From: Hesseltinella vesiculosa
Taxonomy: Eukaryota; Mucoromycota; Mucoromycetes; Mucorales; Cunninghamellaceae
Reading direction: 5' to 3'
Length of the DNA: 64,000 nt
Assembly (NCBI GenBank): GCA_002104935.1
Contig: MCGT01000033.1
Location: 186,001 to 250,000 of the forward strand
The notes under the pieces were generated by a model. That model saw nothing but the letters and a program-made list of their open reading frames with translations, did no database searches and had not been told where the DNA came from. Below, one piece after another: positions 24,406 through 36,413 of the stretch. The translations under genes were made by a program, and so were the position numbers. Numbering within the stretch: position 1 is the first letter of the stretch; every line of letters begins with the position of its first letter.

Positions 24406-25154
24406 CTAAGAAGAAAACGACTCGGCGAGAAGAGACCAGGCACCAGCCACAGCAGCACAAGCACCAGAAGCCATAGCACAAGCTCGAGGACCTAAGAAGA
24501 AGAAACCAAGATCAGCATTTCCAAGGTCACTTTTTTTGACTCCCAAAAATACTTACCAGCAGTGCTTTTGAAGAGAGCACCAGCAACAGCACCTCCAGCA
24601 ATGCTGTTGAAGATATCGTGTTTTCCTCTTGAGGCATCGATCATGGCGGTGGTGCCGTTGTACAACATGGCAATGACACCCACCGAGTTACCAAGACCAG
24701 GGCCACGGCGAGTGATGGTATTCAAGGTTGTGTTGAGGCGCACCTTCATGTTGGGAGCATCTGACGATTTCTTCAGGCCTTCGGCCAGACCAACAGCGCC
24801 ACCAAGCGTGAGGCCAGCCAAGTAGGCAGTGCCAGTACCATAGCAAAGATCATCGGTCCAACCGCGGGAAGGGGCAAAGCCATTGTTGCCGCCAAAGTTG
24901 GCAGATTGTTGAGGATCTTCCACTTGCAAAAAGTCGACGCCACCTTGCATGGCCATGGGCTGCAATTTGGTTGTATCATAAGACATGCTGGTCATGAAAT
25001 CGGGGAGCTTGTCGTAGGCATTTTCGTTGTCGCCAAACGAAGACGTTTGTTCTAAACCGCTACCGCCCGAAGGGGAATAAAGATCATCGGCATTGTCCAA
25101 GGTTTGAGTGTTGCTGTTGTCGTTGTTAGAAGATCCAAAGCCGAAGATACCCAT
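24406..25154 (-). CDS. TIM23: Mitochondrial inner-membrane translocase subunit Tim23
   Basis: Two exons: 24557-25154 and 24406-24491, about 227 aa. Tim23 forms the presequence translocase channel of the inner membrane. The N-terminal ~95 residues are hydrophilic (MGIFGFGSSNND start), as expected for the intermembrane-space receptor domain. The C-terminal half has the Tim17/22/23 fold with glycine-rich membrane helices (GTAYLAGLTLGGAVGLAEGL, NSIAGGAVAGALFKSTA, MASGACAAVAGAWSLL). Confidence 0.92.
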
Positions 25155-25989
25155 GATGTCAAGATCAAAGAAAAAAGTTTAAGAAGGAAAAAAAAAAGTT
25201 TTAGGTTTCCCAGTCTAGTAAAAAAAGTGTGGGCCGGGGTGTGACTTCACTACAGCAAAAAAACTCCGCGTTGATCCTTGACCTTCCATTGGACGTGCCG
25301 TTGGTCCTTTGATTTGCCTTCCTCTCAGGCACGGTTCCGTCTTCAAGTTTTCCAGTGTTGTCAAGACAAGTTCAAGAAGAGAACATGATTGACGCGATGT
25401 TGTTCAATGATGTGAACTGGAGGGGGTTTGCTACCCCTGATTTATTTATTTTTTTTGCGCCAGGCAAGCAAGGGCTTGATCTTTTTTGAAAGAAGAAATT
25501 GTACTGTATGCAAGCAAGTTTGACCGTAACGAGTTATTCGATTTGACAAGAGGTGTCATGAATCTGCCGACATGGACAAGTCAATTAACGCACAGGTTGT
25601 ATCTCCAAGGTCGACGCTTGAAGTCGAGAGCATGTTTCAATCCTGCTTGGGAGTCGCCACAAATTAAAATGATACACAATGACAATCTACCTTTCTCCCT
25701 GCTTCTCGAGCCGACAACATTTTTTAATTACCAGACGTTATAATTGGATAGACAAGGGAGAATATAACCTTGCATGAACAATCAAATATCGGGTGGAGAG
25801 TTTTTTGCTCCACCCCTTTAGGAAAAAAAGGGGTAGGCCGAAAAAGCTTCTGCCCACAATTGGCAACTCATCATAAGTTTTGACTGCAATGAAAAAAAAA
25901 ACGCGTGCGATAGTACACGTCTTCATATAAATTGGCAACGCTTTTTTTCTTCCTTTTCTTCTTTTCATCTCCCTCACCCACTTCATCTA
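25155..25989. other. Intergenic, TIM23 promoter side
   Basis: Shared upstream region of TIM23 (-) and the ORF at 25990 (+). There is a TATAAAT near 25925-25931 before the plus-strand ORF. No other gene was recognised. Confidence 0.4.
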
Positions 25990-26547
25990 ATGAACCCCAG
26001 CCCCCGTTTGAGAGCACTGAATCGATTGACCAAGAGCCTTGCACCTGGCAGGTGCATTGCCCCTCTTTTGACATTGGACGATTCGAAATCATCCATACCT
26101 GTGGGGTCCTTGGCCAGTCCTGTCTCCACTTTTAGTTCTCGACCTCCACGTGCTCTCTATACCAAAGGCACGCTGTATGAAATCACCTCGTTCAAGCTGG
26201 CCTTGTCGACAAAAAATCTATACCGCCACGTCCTACTCAAGGGGTTTGTCAAGAAACTGAATAACTGCAAGCGGCACTGTGTCATCCTTCCGAAGCTTCC
26301 GCCTCTGCCTGCCACACTACGGTCGCCACCCAACCCCTGCCCAACCGTCTCTCACCAACAAAAAGCATTATCCATGCCGCGATTTCCTCCGCCCGTTCAT
26401 GCCATCGGACCTCGGTCACCGATATGGAATGGTCCACGACGTTGCCATAGCAACAGGCCCCTGTGTCGATTACCGCTGCTTCAATTCACTGTTGATGATG
26501 ACGATATCCCATTAGGCTTGCTGAAGTCGACTCTTGACAAGCAATGA
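25990..26547 (+). CDS. Uncharacterised basic, proline-rich protein
   Basis: Single-exon ORF of 185 aa (MNPSPRLRALNRLTK...). It has a TATA-like element about 60 bases upstream. The sequence is basic, rich in Pro, Ser and Leu, and ends with DDDDIPLGLLKSTLDKQ. No domain recognised. The uninterrupted length and upstream signal support a real gene, but without homology it remains tentative. Confidence 0.45.
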   Translation: MNPSPRLRALNRLTKSLAPGRCIAPLLTLDDSKSSIPVGSLASPVSTFSSRPPRALYTKGTLYEITSFKLALSTKNLYRHVLLKGFVKKLNNCKRHCVILPKLPPLPATLRSPPNPCPTVSHQQKALSMPRFPPPVHAIGPRSPIWNGPRRCHSNRPLCRLPLLQFTVDDDDIPLGLLKSTLDKQ

Positions 26548-26995
26548 CCTGCAAAAAAAAAAAAAAACCGTACAAATAATAAAAAGTTCATTCTGTAAAA
26601 AAGCAAGTGATTCGCTTTTACCATTTCAAGTAGGTGGATGGTCAGCGTAGCACAAACCAATGAGAGCAAGCTCGGCGAGAACGAAGAAAAATGGACGATC
26701 GGAGCAATGTCATCATCGAAAAAGAGCCATGCCCATTTTTGGAATCGGCCACTGGAAGCCAGTGACACAGAGCGACAGCTTGTTCCACAAAGCGCCAAGC
26801 CTAAGAAAAGAAAGAAAAATAAAATGGAGTAGGCTAATTTTAGCATAGAAGTAGTTGAAGTTCTCATGAGACGACAGTTTGGGATGCTGATACTTATTTT
26901 AATATGGGTAAACAATGAAACAATGAAATATGAAGGAAGAAAAAAAGGAGGTGGAATAAATAGGGTGACAAGGGCCAGCCAAAAGTAGGGCAGCC
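26548..26995. other. Intergenic: convergent 3' ends
   Basis: Between the ORF ending at 26547 and the phosphodiesterase gene. Contains an A-run (26553-26567) and no supported ORF. Confidence 0.4.
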
Positions 26996-28144
26996 TTATA
27001 ACAATAAATACACACCCAAAAAGACAAGGAATAGGTTGGTCAAGGTGGACACAAGTAATTCACTAGCACTAGATTGTCCAGAGTTGCCATTGCTGCCGGC
27101 ACTGTTGCATTTGAGTTGGGTGCTGTTGCTGTAGGTGACGTTGTTCAGTTGGGCGGCAATGCTCAATGTGTTCCCCAGGTTATAAAAGTCGACTTCCAAA
27201 AAGGTTGGGTAACGACCAAAGGCAGAGCGACAGGCGTTGGCTTGGGTCAGGAGGGATTGGGCGTTGGTGATGTTGGCTGTGCCCTTCTGGGGAAGCTCGA
27301 CTGACAAGTTGCCCAAGGTGAGGGTGCCATACAAGAAATGGTTCATGACATACATCATGCTGTTGGGGCTGCTAGGGTTGACGGGTCGATCTATCACACA
27401 GGCGCTACTAAAGGCACTTTCATTGCGGTTGTCATAGGGTGTTTCAAACACGTAGTTGAATTCCGGCAGCAACCTGAGAGAGGCAGGGAGAAGACACAGA
27501 TCATAGGTGAGAAAGGGTTGGCTCAGCATTTTTTTTTTTTTTTGGCAGTTTCATTTTTTTTTTTTTTACCAAGAGACAGAGGAGGAATCCGTGCCAAGGT
27601 CAGCAAAGGTGACAACCCGTTTGCCAGAAGAAATGAGCTGTTGCAAGGTGGGCCAGGTATTATTGCCGGTGGGCTGAGTATAAACGTAATCGGTCAAGCC
27701 GGCAGCTTGATAGATGGCATTAAAATCCGAGTCTTGGAAGGCAACATTGTTAGGATTGTTCCACATGATGGTCAGGACTTCATTGGGGTTGGCCTTGAGC
27801 CAGGAGGCAACGGTGGTGAGAGTGTCGGTGGCGGTGCCTGCGTCCAGGAGAGAGCAAGAGGTGTGGCAAAGATGGATATCGGTGACAGGGTTGGACATCG
27901 TGGAGTTGGTAGGCACCACAGCCGATAGCTTCAGACCTCGAATACCGTCATCCAATTGCGTGGTAATGGAACAGGCCTGGTTGGCAGCCGGTGAGGCGAA
28001 GTTGGCGTAGGAGTTATGGGTGACGACCGTTGTGACCTGGTTATAAGGGACGGAACAAAGCTGTGCATAGCCGTTGCAAGCCTGTTGTGCAAGGCTTCCA
28101 GTGGCAAAGACCAAGGTGCCGAGTATTAAGCTGCTAGAAAACAT
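26996..28144 (-). CDS. Secreted, probably GPI-anchored PLC-like phosphodiesterase
   Basis: Two exons: 27570-28144 and 26996-27473, about 350 aa. It has a signal peptide (MFSSSLILGTLVFATGSLAQ), then a PI-PLC X-type TIM-barrel region with VTTVVTHNSYANF (catalytic-His position), QLDDGIRGLKL and DIHLCHTSC, then ASWLKANPNEVLTIMWNNP. A C-terminal hydrophobic end (LTNLFLVFLGVYLLL) after a Ser/Gly-rich stretch suggests a GPI anchor. Such fungal proteins are related to phosphatidylinositol phospholipases but lack the calcium site of eukaryotic PLCs; the true substrate is unknown. N-X-S/T glycosylation sites are frequent. Confidence 0.85.
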
Positions 28145-28808
28145 AAAAAAAAATACGTTACAAAAAGAAAGGAAGAGAAAGAAGAGAAAAGAAAAAAAAA
28201 TCCAGAAATAGAACTTTTGACACTAATTTTTAGAAGCATTCAATTGGCTAAGTTACATTGAACTTTTTTTTTATTTTTTTTTTGGCACAAACAAAATACC
28301 TTTTTTTTTTTTTTCATTTCGAAACCATGACTCGAAATACCAATAATTAAATTGTTTGGGTGCAAATGAAATGAAGGAGCACAAGGGGGTGGAAAGTGCT
28401 TTTGAAACGCTTCAAAAGGCTGCTGAAAAAAAAAGGGTCCATTGATCCCATTTGCTGCAACCAAATATGGAAACGACGGGATCACTTATGCTTGCACTGG
28501 GGATCTCCGCCCGTGCTTTGCTTGAAAGAAAAAGGAAGGGGAGAACACGAAACACTTGAACGCTTTTCATTTCAGCTCCCCTTCCCTTCTTCTCTTTGCT
28601 GTCATAATCTTCTCAATCTTTGTCTTTTTTTTTTTTTTTTTTTTTTGCCCATTGCCTCTCCTTTCCTTATTTAAAAACACGACACTGTCATATTAGAAAT
28701 AGCACGCCTTTTTTGCTTTTTGTTTCTCTTTCCTTTTTTTTTTCAATTCATATTTAACCTTGCCTGTGAACATTTTAGATACCCTTTTACATTACATCTA
28801 CTATTCTC
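28145..28808. other. Shared promoter region with long T-runs
   Basis: Divergent promoter of the phosphodiesterase (-) and the CH-kinase (+). T-runs at 28266-28282, 28303-28315 and 28627-28646. No ORF of note. Confidence 0.4.
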
Positions 28809-31800
28809 ATGAAACGGTCCATTAGTTACTCTGTGCCTATACCAGCAATACCCTCAAACGATCAACCTGTCTATGCTCATCACCAATGGATTCGCACATG
28901 GATAGAGTCCATTCTCGAACGACCGTTACCCACCACCAACTTGTTTCTTAGCTTACGAGACGGGGTATTTTTATGTAGGCAAGTCTATTTTGAAGAGTTG
29001 GAAAGATTGGCCGAGGGGAGAGGCACAGGAGGGCACTGAAAAGGGACGAAAAAGGGGAATCAAGATGATAGGAGGTCAAGGTTTTTTAAGTTTAAGGAGG
29101 ACAAAGAAGCAAGCCCTAACTTTTTGCTGTACAGACTGGTCAATCAGTTGAAGCCAAACTCGATTGTGCATATCCATCAAGGCAAATCACGCGCAGCAAA
29201 GGTACAAAAAAAAATCATGCAGCTTGAAACATGATTGTCCAAAAATAGACTGATCTTATTTGCCAGGAAGAAAACATTCGTCGATTTCTCGAGGCCGGTC
29301 CTAGGGTAAGTCACTCAACAACCAACCTCGGACTAATTCTATTTCTACTCCTTTATATAATATAGGTGGGATTACAACCATCCGAACTATTTCAAGTCGA
29401 CGATCTATACATTGGCAAGGATATGAATGCTGTAAGTCATATCTGCTTTAGGGCAAGGGACAAGTGTAGAAAAAAGGAGGCCACAATCAATTCATTTGCT
29501 TTTTTATTTTCAAGGTAATTTGGACCCTTTATCGGTTGGCCATGATTACCAATCAACCAGCTTCAGCACCTTCTTGGTCAAGTTACGATTTACAGGGATT
29601 GACAACAAACACGATGGCCATGATGATTGACAACACCGCAGGGGAAGCCGACATGGACGATGGCAAGGACAACTTTCAGGAGACGCACCGCAGCTTGGCC
29701 TGGTCTGAAGACAACCATCAGGGGATCCAGGAGGACGGAATGTGCTCGAACGAGATGAATCAAAAGGAAATCGATCTCGAGGTCACAGCGTCAGCCGCTC
29801 AAGTCACCCATCTCCGGGCCACAAAGACCTGCTCCAGAGACAGCGGTTACAGCTCAGTCGTCACTCCCTTGCATTCCTTCTCCCGCTTGCCGTCCCCACC
29901 ACAATCCCAGCAACAACAGAGCACCCCGCCTTCCCCCTTTCCCGTAGATGACCGAATCGTCTCTGACGGCCGGCCTGAATCGCCTGACCAAGGCATCCCA
30001 CCTCACCTGGCTTCCTTGTTTGAACGACCACCCTCGCCTTGCTCTCGCAACAGCAGCACTACATCGTCCCCATCCTCCACCAGCAAATCCTCCTCCTTTG
30101 TCCGATGGACACCACCTTTTGCCAATCTCAGCAAAAAATTCACCATGCGCCCGCAAACCAAAACACCCTTCCACATGCGTTATCAGGAATGGGCCGATCG
30201 CAAGACAAAACCCTCCCTCGTCCATCTCTTCCAGCCTACATCTACATCCGCCAATGACTCCCCACCTCCATTCCCTGACGACGACGTTGCGTTTCATCTG
30301 TCTTTGCCTCCGCCTCCGCCAACAAGCGCCAATCCCTTGTTCCACCCATCCGTCTCCACCCCGCTACTTCTGAAGCCAAAAGCCACCCCCACCCAACCTC
30401 AGGTCCACCAACATCACAACATGTACCATCTCCCTCATCATGCCTATTCCAGCTCCATCTCTCCAGTCTCCAATTCCCTGCATGATGGGGGTGCCATCCT
30501 TCGGCGCAAATCCACCGGGGCTCTACAGCAAGACCCAGGCTCACCTGCTGATGCCATCACTTTACTTGACCCTACCGGCCAGGTTCCTGGGAAATATGTA
30601 AGTTGTGAAGATTAGATTCGCTGCGATTTCTCATCTGCCTTTCTCTAGAAACTGGGCAACGTCATCGGCAAGGGCCAGTTTGGTGTTGTGTATCGGTAAA
30701 TCACGAAAAATAAAAATAAAAAAGCTGAAATTGACATCGGATTTTGTAGTGCTTTGGAACTCCGGACAGGCAAGATGGTCGCTGTCAAGCGCATCAAAGT
30801 CCATTCCTCCAAGAAACGCGACATAGCCAACATCATGGTAAGCTCCAGAGACGCCCAGCGCTAATTCTGGCTTTGGTGACTGATCAGTTTCCTTCATAGC
30901 AAGAAGCTAGATTGCTGCAAAGCCTTGACCATGTCAATATTGTCCGCTACGAAGGCTTGATCCGGACGCCGGAGCATCTCAATATCATCTTGGAATTTGT
31001 TGAAAACGGGTCGCTGCTGCACACCTTGAAGGGCTTTGGGGGAAGTTTCTCAGAAGACCTGGTGGCCAAGTACTGTGCGCAAATTCTGCATGGCTTGGAG
31101 TACCTGCACGCTCAAAACGTGGTCCACTGTGATCTCAAGGCCGCCAACCTGCTCACGACCAAGAGCGGCCATCTCAAATTGTCTGACTTTGGTGTGTCGC
31201 TCCATTTGGTCAATCAGCCTCATCAAGAAGAAGAAGTGGCTGGCACCCCTTATTGGAGTAAGTTCTTGATGGCGTCGGAGAAAAAAAAAGGGCTCACACC
31301 GTCTCCTCTTTGCAGTGGCTCCCGAAGTGATAGCCTTGCAAGGCGCCTCGACCAAATCAGACATCTGGTCGCTTGGCTGTACCCTCATCGAACTGTGCAC
31401 CGGCAAACCCCCGTATTCTGAATTCAATCATTATTATGCTCTCTATCATATAGTCGAAGACGACTACCCGTCCTTCCCAGCCGGATTCTCCGACGACTTT
31501 TACGACTTTTTGCGCAACTGCTTTGCCAAGCAACCTGAAGATCGACCCAGTGCCACCGAATTACTCCTCCATGCCTGGATCTATACCCACGCCGATGCCA
31601 TGTCAGAGCCGACCTCCCCAGTGTCTGTCGCCTCGTCCTCTCACGTCTCGCCTGCATCGCTGCCGCCTCCAGTTGCCTCTATTCTCGGCACGCCACCCAT
31701 CGGCCTTACCCACCCTCACCAAGCTAACTCGGCCATGGCAACCCCTCGCGACCATTTGTTCAATGCATCTCTCTCCTTGCCAGATGACCAGCCCAGTTCA

Positions 31801-32676
31801 CCCGCCACCGCCCCTCTCTTCTACACCCCACCCTCTCCTCCACAAGCTCCTCTCAATCGACACAAGTCTGCCAGCGTCCTTGTTGACAAGTTCCAGCAGC
31901 AACAGCGCTTACGACAAGTCTCTCATCGCTACGTCAAAGGCACTTTTCCAAAGGGTAAGTGCAAAACAAAAAAAAAAAAAAAACTCAACCCTTCTGTTAC
32001 TTGGGCTGCAATAGGCGCTATCAAATGCAAATCATGTCAGCTAGCGATCAAAAAGGACGCACTTATATGTGAAGACTGTGGATTCATCTGTCACGACAAG
32101 TGCAAATCTGGCACTATCTGCCAACAACGAGCCATGGTAGTAGAAGAGGCTGAAATGACTACCACCCCTCGCCACAGCCTGTCGGCAGCTGCTTTGCCTG
32201 CCGGTCATCCTCATCACATGAAGAAACCAAGTTTGCCCACCATGCTGCCACCTCCACCCCCGAGAGCTAGCCATAGCAAACGCCTGTTGTCCTTGCCGCC
32301 TCCACCAAAGCCCATGAGCTCCATGTCGACACACATCAAGGAGCGCACACGCAAATTGTCTCGCGTCTTTTCGACCCGCCAAAGCTCCAACCCTCCCGCA
32401 ACACCGCCATCCCCAAGCGCTCTGCGCACCTCGCTTGGCCGTCGCTCCCATCCCTCGCTTTTACTCAGCACCAGCCCTGGCAGCAGCAGGAGTGAAGACT
32501 TGTTGCGTCCCCCAACGGGTGATCCTCTCTCACGCGCTTCAACCAGCAGTATCAGTCACACTGCCCCTCCTCGACAACCTCCTCCTGTCCAGCCTCAGCG
32601 TTTGTCCAGCACCTCCTCCCGGGGGGATCGGCCTCGGCGCCGGCCTACCAACCCCGATGACTGTATTATTTCCTAG
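28809..32676 (+). CDS. Cdc7/SepH-like (STE-group) protein kinase with N-terminal calponin-homology domain and C-terminal C1 zinc finger
   Basis: Ten exons: 28809-28978, 29135-29201, 29267-29305, 29366-29431, 29515-30597, 30649-30695, 30750-30837, 30900-31257, 31316-31954, 32015-32676, about 1072 aa. Residues ~20-125 form a CH domain (HQWIRTWIESIL, LRDGVFLCRLVNQLKP, VGLQPSELFQVDDLY). A ~330-residue low-complexity linker follows. The kinase domain (~485-760) has GKGQFGVVY, VAVK, DFG, GTPYWMAPEV and GASTKSDIWSLGC, close to septation-network kinases Cdc7/SepH. Its catalytic loop reads HCDLKAANLL, with Cys in place of the HRD arginine. After a Ser/Pro linker, a C1-like finger (H...CKSC...CEDC...HDKC...C) lies at ~850-895, then a basic Ser/Pro tail. 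Intron 1 starts with GC (AG|GCAAGT). A role in septation or polarity is inferred. Confidence 0.9.
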
Positions 32677-32999
32677 TTGATAATGGCAGCTCAAACACAT
32701 CCCACCAGGCCACCCGACTGACCGCCTCCACCTAAAAATGTCAAATAAATACACGTCATGTACCGGCCATTCCATCTCATCTCTCTGTGCCTTTCTGCCT
32801 TTAGAAAATTAAAAAAAAGGGATTCAAAAGTCCGAAACAGTGCAAGGCATTGCGCGTCCGTAAACGTGAATGAAGGTTGCAGCCTACCATTGTTATTAGC
32901 ATGCATGTGTTGTCTCTTCCTTTCGTTTGTTTCGTCCCCCCCCCTCCCTCTCTCCATTCGCACGGCTTATGTCTAAAAAATCTGTTTATATTGATGTCT
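32677..32999. other. Intergenic: convergent kinase and PPE1 ends
   Basis: Contains AATAAA-type signals (32742-32750) and a C-run (32937-32944). No ORF supported. Confidence 0.4.
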
Positions 33000-34372
33000 C
33001 TATGTCTTGATGGGTAAGATTAGTTTTGAGTAACGAGTCCAAAAGTCAACCAGGTAGAGCGCTGTTTTCTCGGGCATATCTTCATGGAGGAAATGACCAG
33101 CGTTCGTCACTACATTCAATTGGAATTTGCCTATATATTTCAGACCGTGCGGTTAATGGATTTGCTCTTTTACTCCATCCTTCCCCGTCTCGTTGGTGAC
33201 ACATACCTTGCATTTGAGCTATCGTTAATTCCTTGTCCAAGCGGTCAGTGCCCGCCAGCAACAGCAATTTCGACACGGGTGATCCAAGGAATTTCTTCGA
33301 CAGGTCCGTGAACCATTCTGACAAAGACAAAACGGGTCAGTTGATCCGTGTGAACACTGAGGTGCTCAAGCACTTACCAGTCCAGTAAGGTTGTGTCAGT
33401 TGCAGATCTGTTCTCCAAATGTAGCTGTCACCATCGCCAGCCCTTGTCACCAATGGTGGCACAGAAAGTCTACAAGCTTCCAAGTTACGCACCATCTTGG
33501 TTTTGTATCTAACAAAAGAAAAAGAAGGGTGTATCTGTTAGTTCACGCATACTCTATGATCGTAGTGTTTCCCAGAAGAGGGACTCCCTTACGTCCATTG
33601 AATAGCCTGCTCCACAGAAGGAAAGGAAGTGGGCCGGCTACTGAGAATAGTTTGCATGGATTGCAATGCCTCGAGAGCTGAACCTTCTACTACATCCAAA
33701 ACCACCACGCCGAGCACATTTGGCAGTAGCTTTTGGTAGGCGACGTCGACCACCACCGATCCGCCCATGCTGCACATGAAAATGAATAAAAGAGTGAGCG
33801 AGGGGGGATGGCGAGGGATGCGTAAGGAAAAGCCATCGCACGGCCGCTAAGATTTACCTGTGCCCAACGAGGATAAAATCATATTGGTCTATGGGTTGGT
33901 ACACTTCCTTGACAACATCGATAAAATCCTGGGATAGTCGAGTAAGACGGTAATTGGTGTCATCCGTGGTTTTCGTATCGCCTTCAAAAATTAAACGTGG
34001 TTGCTATGGTCTCAGTTTGTGCTGGTCGGTGACCCTTTTTCTATTACCATGACCGCGGCAATCAAAAGCCATGATACCAACTTTTCCACCAGAAGCAGCA
34101 TGGATATGCTTGGCCGTCAATCCAAAAGAAAGGCCTCCATCACCAGCACCATGATGCATAATAAATATGGGCGTACGTGTCTCCGAAGGCGTCGTGGCAT
34201 GCCGCGTGTACACACAAAATGAGTCAGAGCCGTTCAACACCACGTGGCGCTTGTCGTCAAAATATGATTGCCAGTCTGCCGGTTGAAATCGCTTGCTATT
34301 TTGAGACAATGATTGTTGATGCACGCCGTTTCTATCAAGGCCCAAAAAAATAGGTGTTGTCAGTAGTTTCAT
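33000..34372 (-). CDS. PPE1: Protein phosphatase 2A methylesterase
   Basis: Six exons: 34048-34372, 33858-33981, 33593-33769, 33378-33508, 33207-33317, 33000-33130, about 332 aa. The enzyme removes the C-terminal methyl ester of the PP2A catalytic subunit. It is an alpha/beta-hydrolase: oxyanion motif [12 protein letters not shown], nucleophile elbow [12 protein letters not shown] (formed across a splice), the family segment [22 protein letters not shown], and the catalytic histidine in [13 protein letters not shown]. The human and yeast enzymes share this order. All introns are GT-AG. Confidence 0.93.
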
Positions 34373-34556
34373 GTAGCATGTTGGGGCATATCTGCCATGC
34401 TTTACTCTATTGCTGACGGCAGCTCATCTTCATTCAAGCTACTAAGAGGGGGAAGCTGGTGCTTTTTAAACAAGTCTTTTTGTAATGATGACATTATAAA
34501 TTAAGCAATGAGAATAAATAAATAAAATGTTGAAAGGCATGTAGCCAAAAAAAAAA

Positions 34557-34587
<31 letters not shown>

Positions 34588-34694
34588 GACCGCAGGACGT
34601 AGCCAAAAAATAAAAAAGTGTTGCCTCTTTCATTGCAAAATAAAATGAGAGGGAAAGGGGGGAATCAAAAATAAATACAAATGCAGTAGAGGCG
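34373..34694. other. Intergenic with a long A-run
   Basis: PPE1 upstream region next to the 3' end of the RING/TRAF gene. It contains an uninterrupted A-run at about 34547-34573 followed by AAAAG repeats. Confidence 0.5.
34547..34589. repeat. Poly-A run followed by AAAAG repeats
   Basis: About 27 consecutive A bases then short AAAAG units. It lies past the 3' end of the minus-strand RING/TRAF gene's stop side and could be a retrotransposition tail or simple homopolymer expansion; no retroelement body was seen. Confidence 0.8.
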
Positions 34695-36167
34695 CTACAG
34701 CTTGGTGTCTTGCCTTGGACCAGATGGATCTAAATTAGAAAAGAGAACGAACCGTAATAAGCACCACTGCGCCAGCTGGTAGCTTTCTATCCCTCAGACA
34801 GGTGCTTACCCAGCCATGATCTTCGTCGAGTTTCTTGTTCTATGGTGAGCGGGGGAGGAGGAGGAGGGCCATTGGAAGGTGAAGCGGCAGCCATGGATCC
34901 CCGGCGCTCCATCATCAAGTAATGGATCTGCATACGCATGCCATGGCACACCGCCCGCAGGCTCTGCATTTCTTCTTGTAGCCTAAAGGTTTCTGTCATG
35001 AGGGCCATGTTCTGTTTGAGTTCCAACGAGGCCACACTGGCGGATAGCTGGTCGACATCGCCTTGCAGCCGCTCGGTCTCGGAGAGCACCACCTGCTGCT
35101 GCGTTTCCAGGGGCAGATCGGGATCTAGAGCAAAATGGGCGGGAAACAGCACCCCCAGCTGGCCGAGCGTGCGATCGTGCTGATGCTGCATTTCATGTTG
35201 CCAGCGGCGAAGCGACTCGTTTTCCTTGCGCAGTTGGCGTATCTCTTCTTGCATGGTGTCGTCCTTCAGCTGCTGGGTACGCAAGAACCCTTGGATCTTG
35301 TCATACACGCACGCTTCCTTGTGGGCGGCCAGCTTCGCCCGCTCCTCATTCCAGTCGCATCCGAATTCCGCAAAAGGGCATGTCACCCGCATCTTTGGGC
35401 AGTCGGGCAAATGTGCTGTGTGTTCAGATCGTGGCCTTGACGTCCCACAATGAGGACAATCCATCACCTCCGAGGGGCACAGCTGGTGATGGTCCTAAAA
35501 GGGGGACCCCGCCGAAAGAAGGAAAACGTTAGCGCAATTTCCTGCCAAGCAACAACAAAAAACCCGTATCCTGTCGTGCTACCTCTAATTCAAAAGCAGG
35601 CATCTTGCGTTTGCACATTTTGCATTCAGTCTCCCGGTGCTGGCAAGTGTCGGCATGGCGTTGGAGGTCTTTTTTGAGCACAAGCTCTTGACATTCTTTC
35701 AATTGACATGGTTCAAAGGCATACTGACATTCGCTGGCCAGGTGGTGTTCCATATGCTGTCGCTGCACATGATACTCACATCCTCGCGGCTGGCGAGGAC
35801 AGTAGATTTGTAGCTCATTGACCATGTTGCTGACAATCTTGACGGCTTCCTGGATGTCATTCAAGTCGATGGGAGACCGGTCAACAGGGCAAAGAGGTGA
35901 CGATTCGACAGCCTGATATATACAATGTCGGCAAAACGTATGTCTAGTGCCAATGAGAGATAAATGAGCCCAGCAAAAAAAAAAATAAAAATAAGATATG
36001 CTTGGCCGATGAAGAAATACGTGCCGTTATATTGTTTTCAATGAGCCTTACCCACAGCTGGTTACCACTGGATCGACAAACGGATACTGACATATGCAAC
36101 ACACTAGATTGCTGTTAACATTATCTACATAGGTCACTGAATGTAAGTCTAAAGAAACATCAGACAT
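34695..36167 (-). CDS. RING-finger protein with TRAF-type zinc fingers and coiled coil (putative E3 ligase)
   Basis: Four exons: 36052-36167, 35583-35943, 34810-35494, 34695-34729, about 398 aa. The N-terminal C3HC4 RING (CCICQYPFVDPVVTSCGHTF, then CRHC and CPVD) is completed across the first splice. TRAF-type zinc-finger repeats follow (YCPRQPRGCEYHVQRQHMEH, CQLKECQELVLKKDLQRHAD, CPFAEFGCDWNEERAKLAAH). Residues ~240-360 form a coiled coil, then a PPPPPP stretch. No MATH/TRAF-C domain is visible. RING/TRAF-finger proteins usually act as ubiquitin ligases with the coiled coil for oligomerisation. The ATG at 36167 follows directly after an A-rich leader. Confidence 0.85.
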
Positions 36168-36413
36168 TGGGAGCAAAAAAAAAAAAAAAAGGTGAAAGAA
36201 AAAGAAAAAGGCATGTGATGATGCAGGTTCCGTGATTTCAAAACCAGAATTTGCAGAGCTGATTGGCCTATGCACGAGCACTCCCCTGGCACTCATTCAT
36301 CTGCTTGTTGTTCGACTGTGATGGTAACAAACGGCAAAAATCTTGTTTTTATTGGGAGAGGGGAGGGTATCATGCTGGGGAGGGTGGATGACAATTTCTC
36401 AGGCTGTAGCATT

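Noticed and set aside
29854..30345. Long antisense ORF inside the CH-kinase linker
   Set aside because: Overlaps a coding exon of a well-supported gene and has low-complexity Gly/Arg/Trp content typical of a shadow frame.
33030..33070. tRNA A-box-like sequence GGTAGAGCGC
   Set aside because: It lies inside the PPE1 coding exon and has no matching B-box or cloverleaf.
34547..34589. Poly-A run as the tail of a retroelement
   Set aside because: No target-site duplication or reverse-transcriptase fragment was seen next to it, and similar runs are everywhere in this genome.
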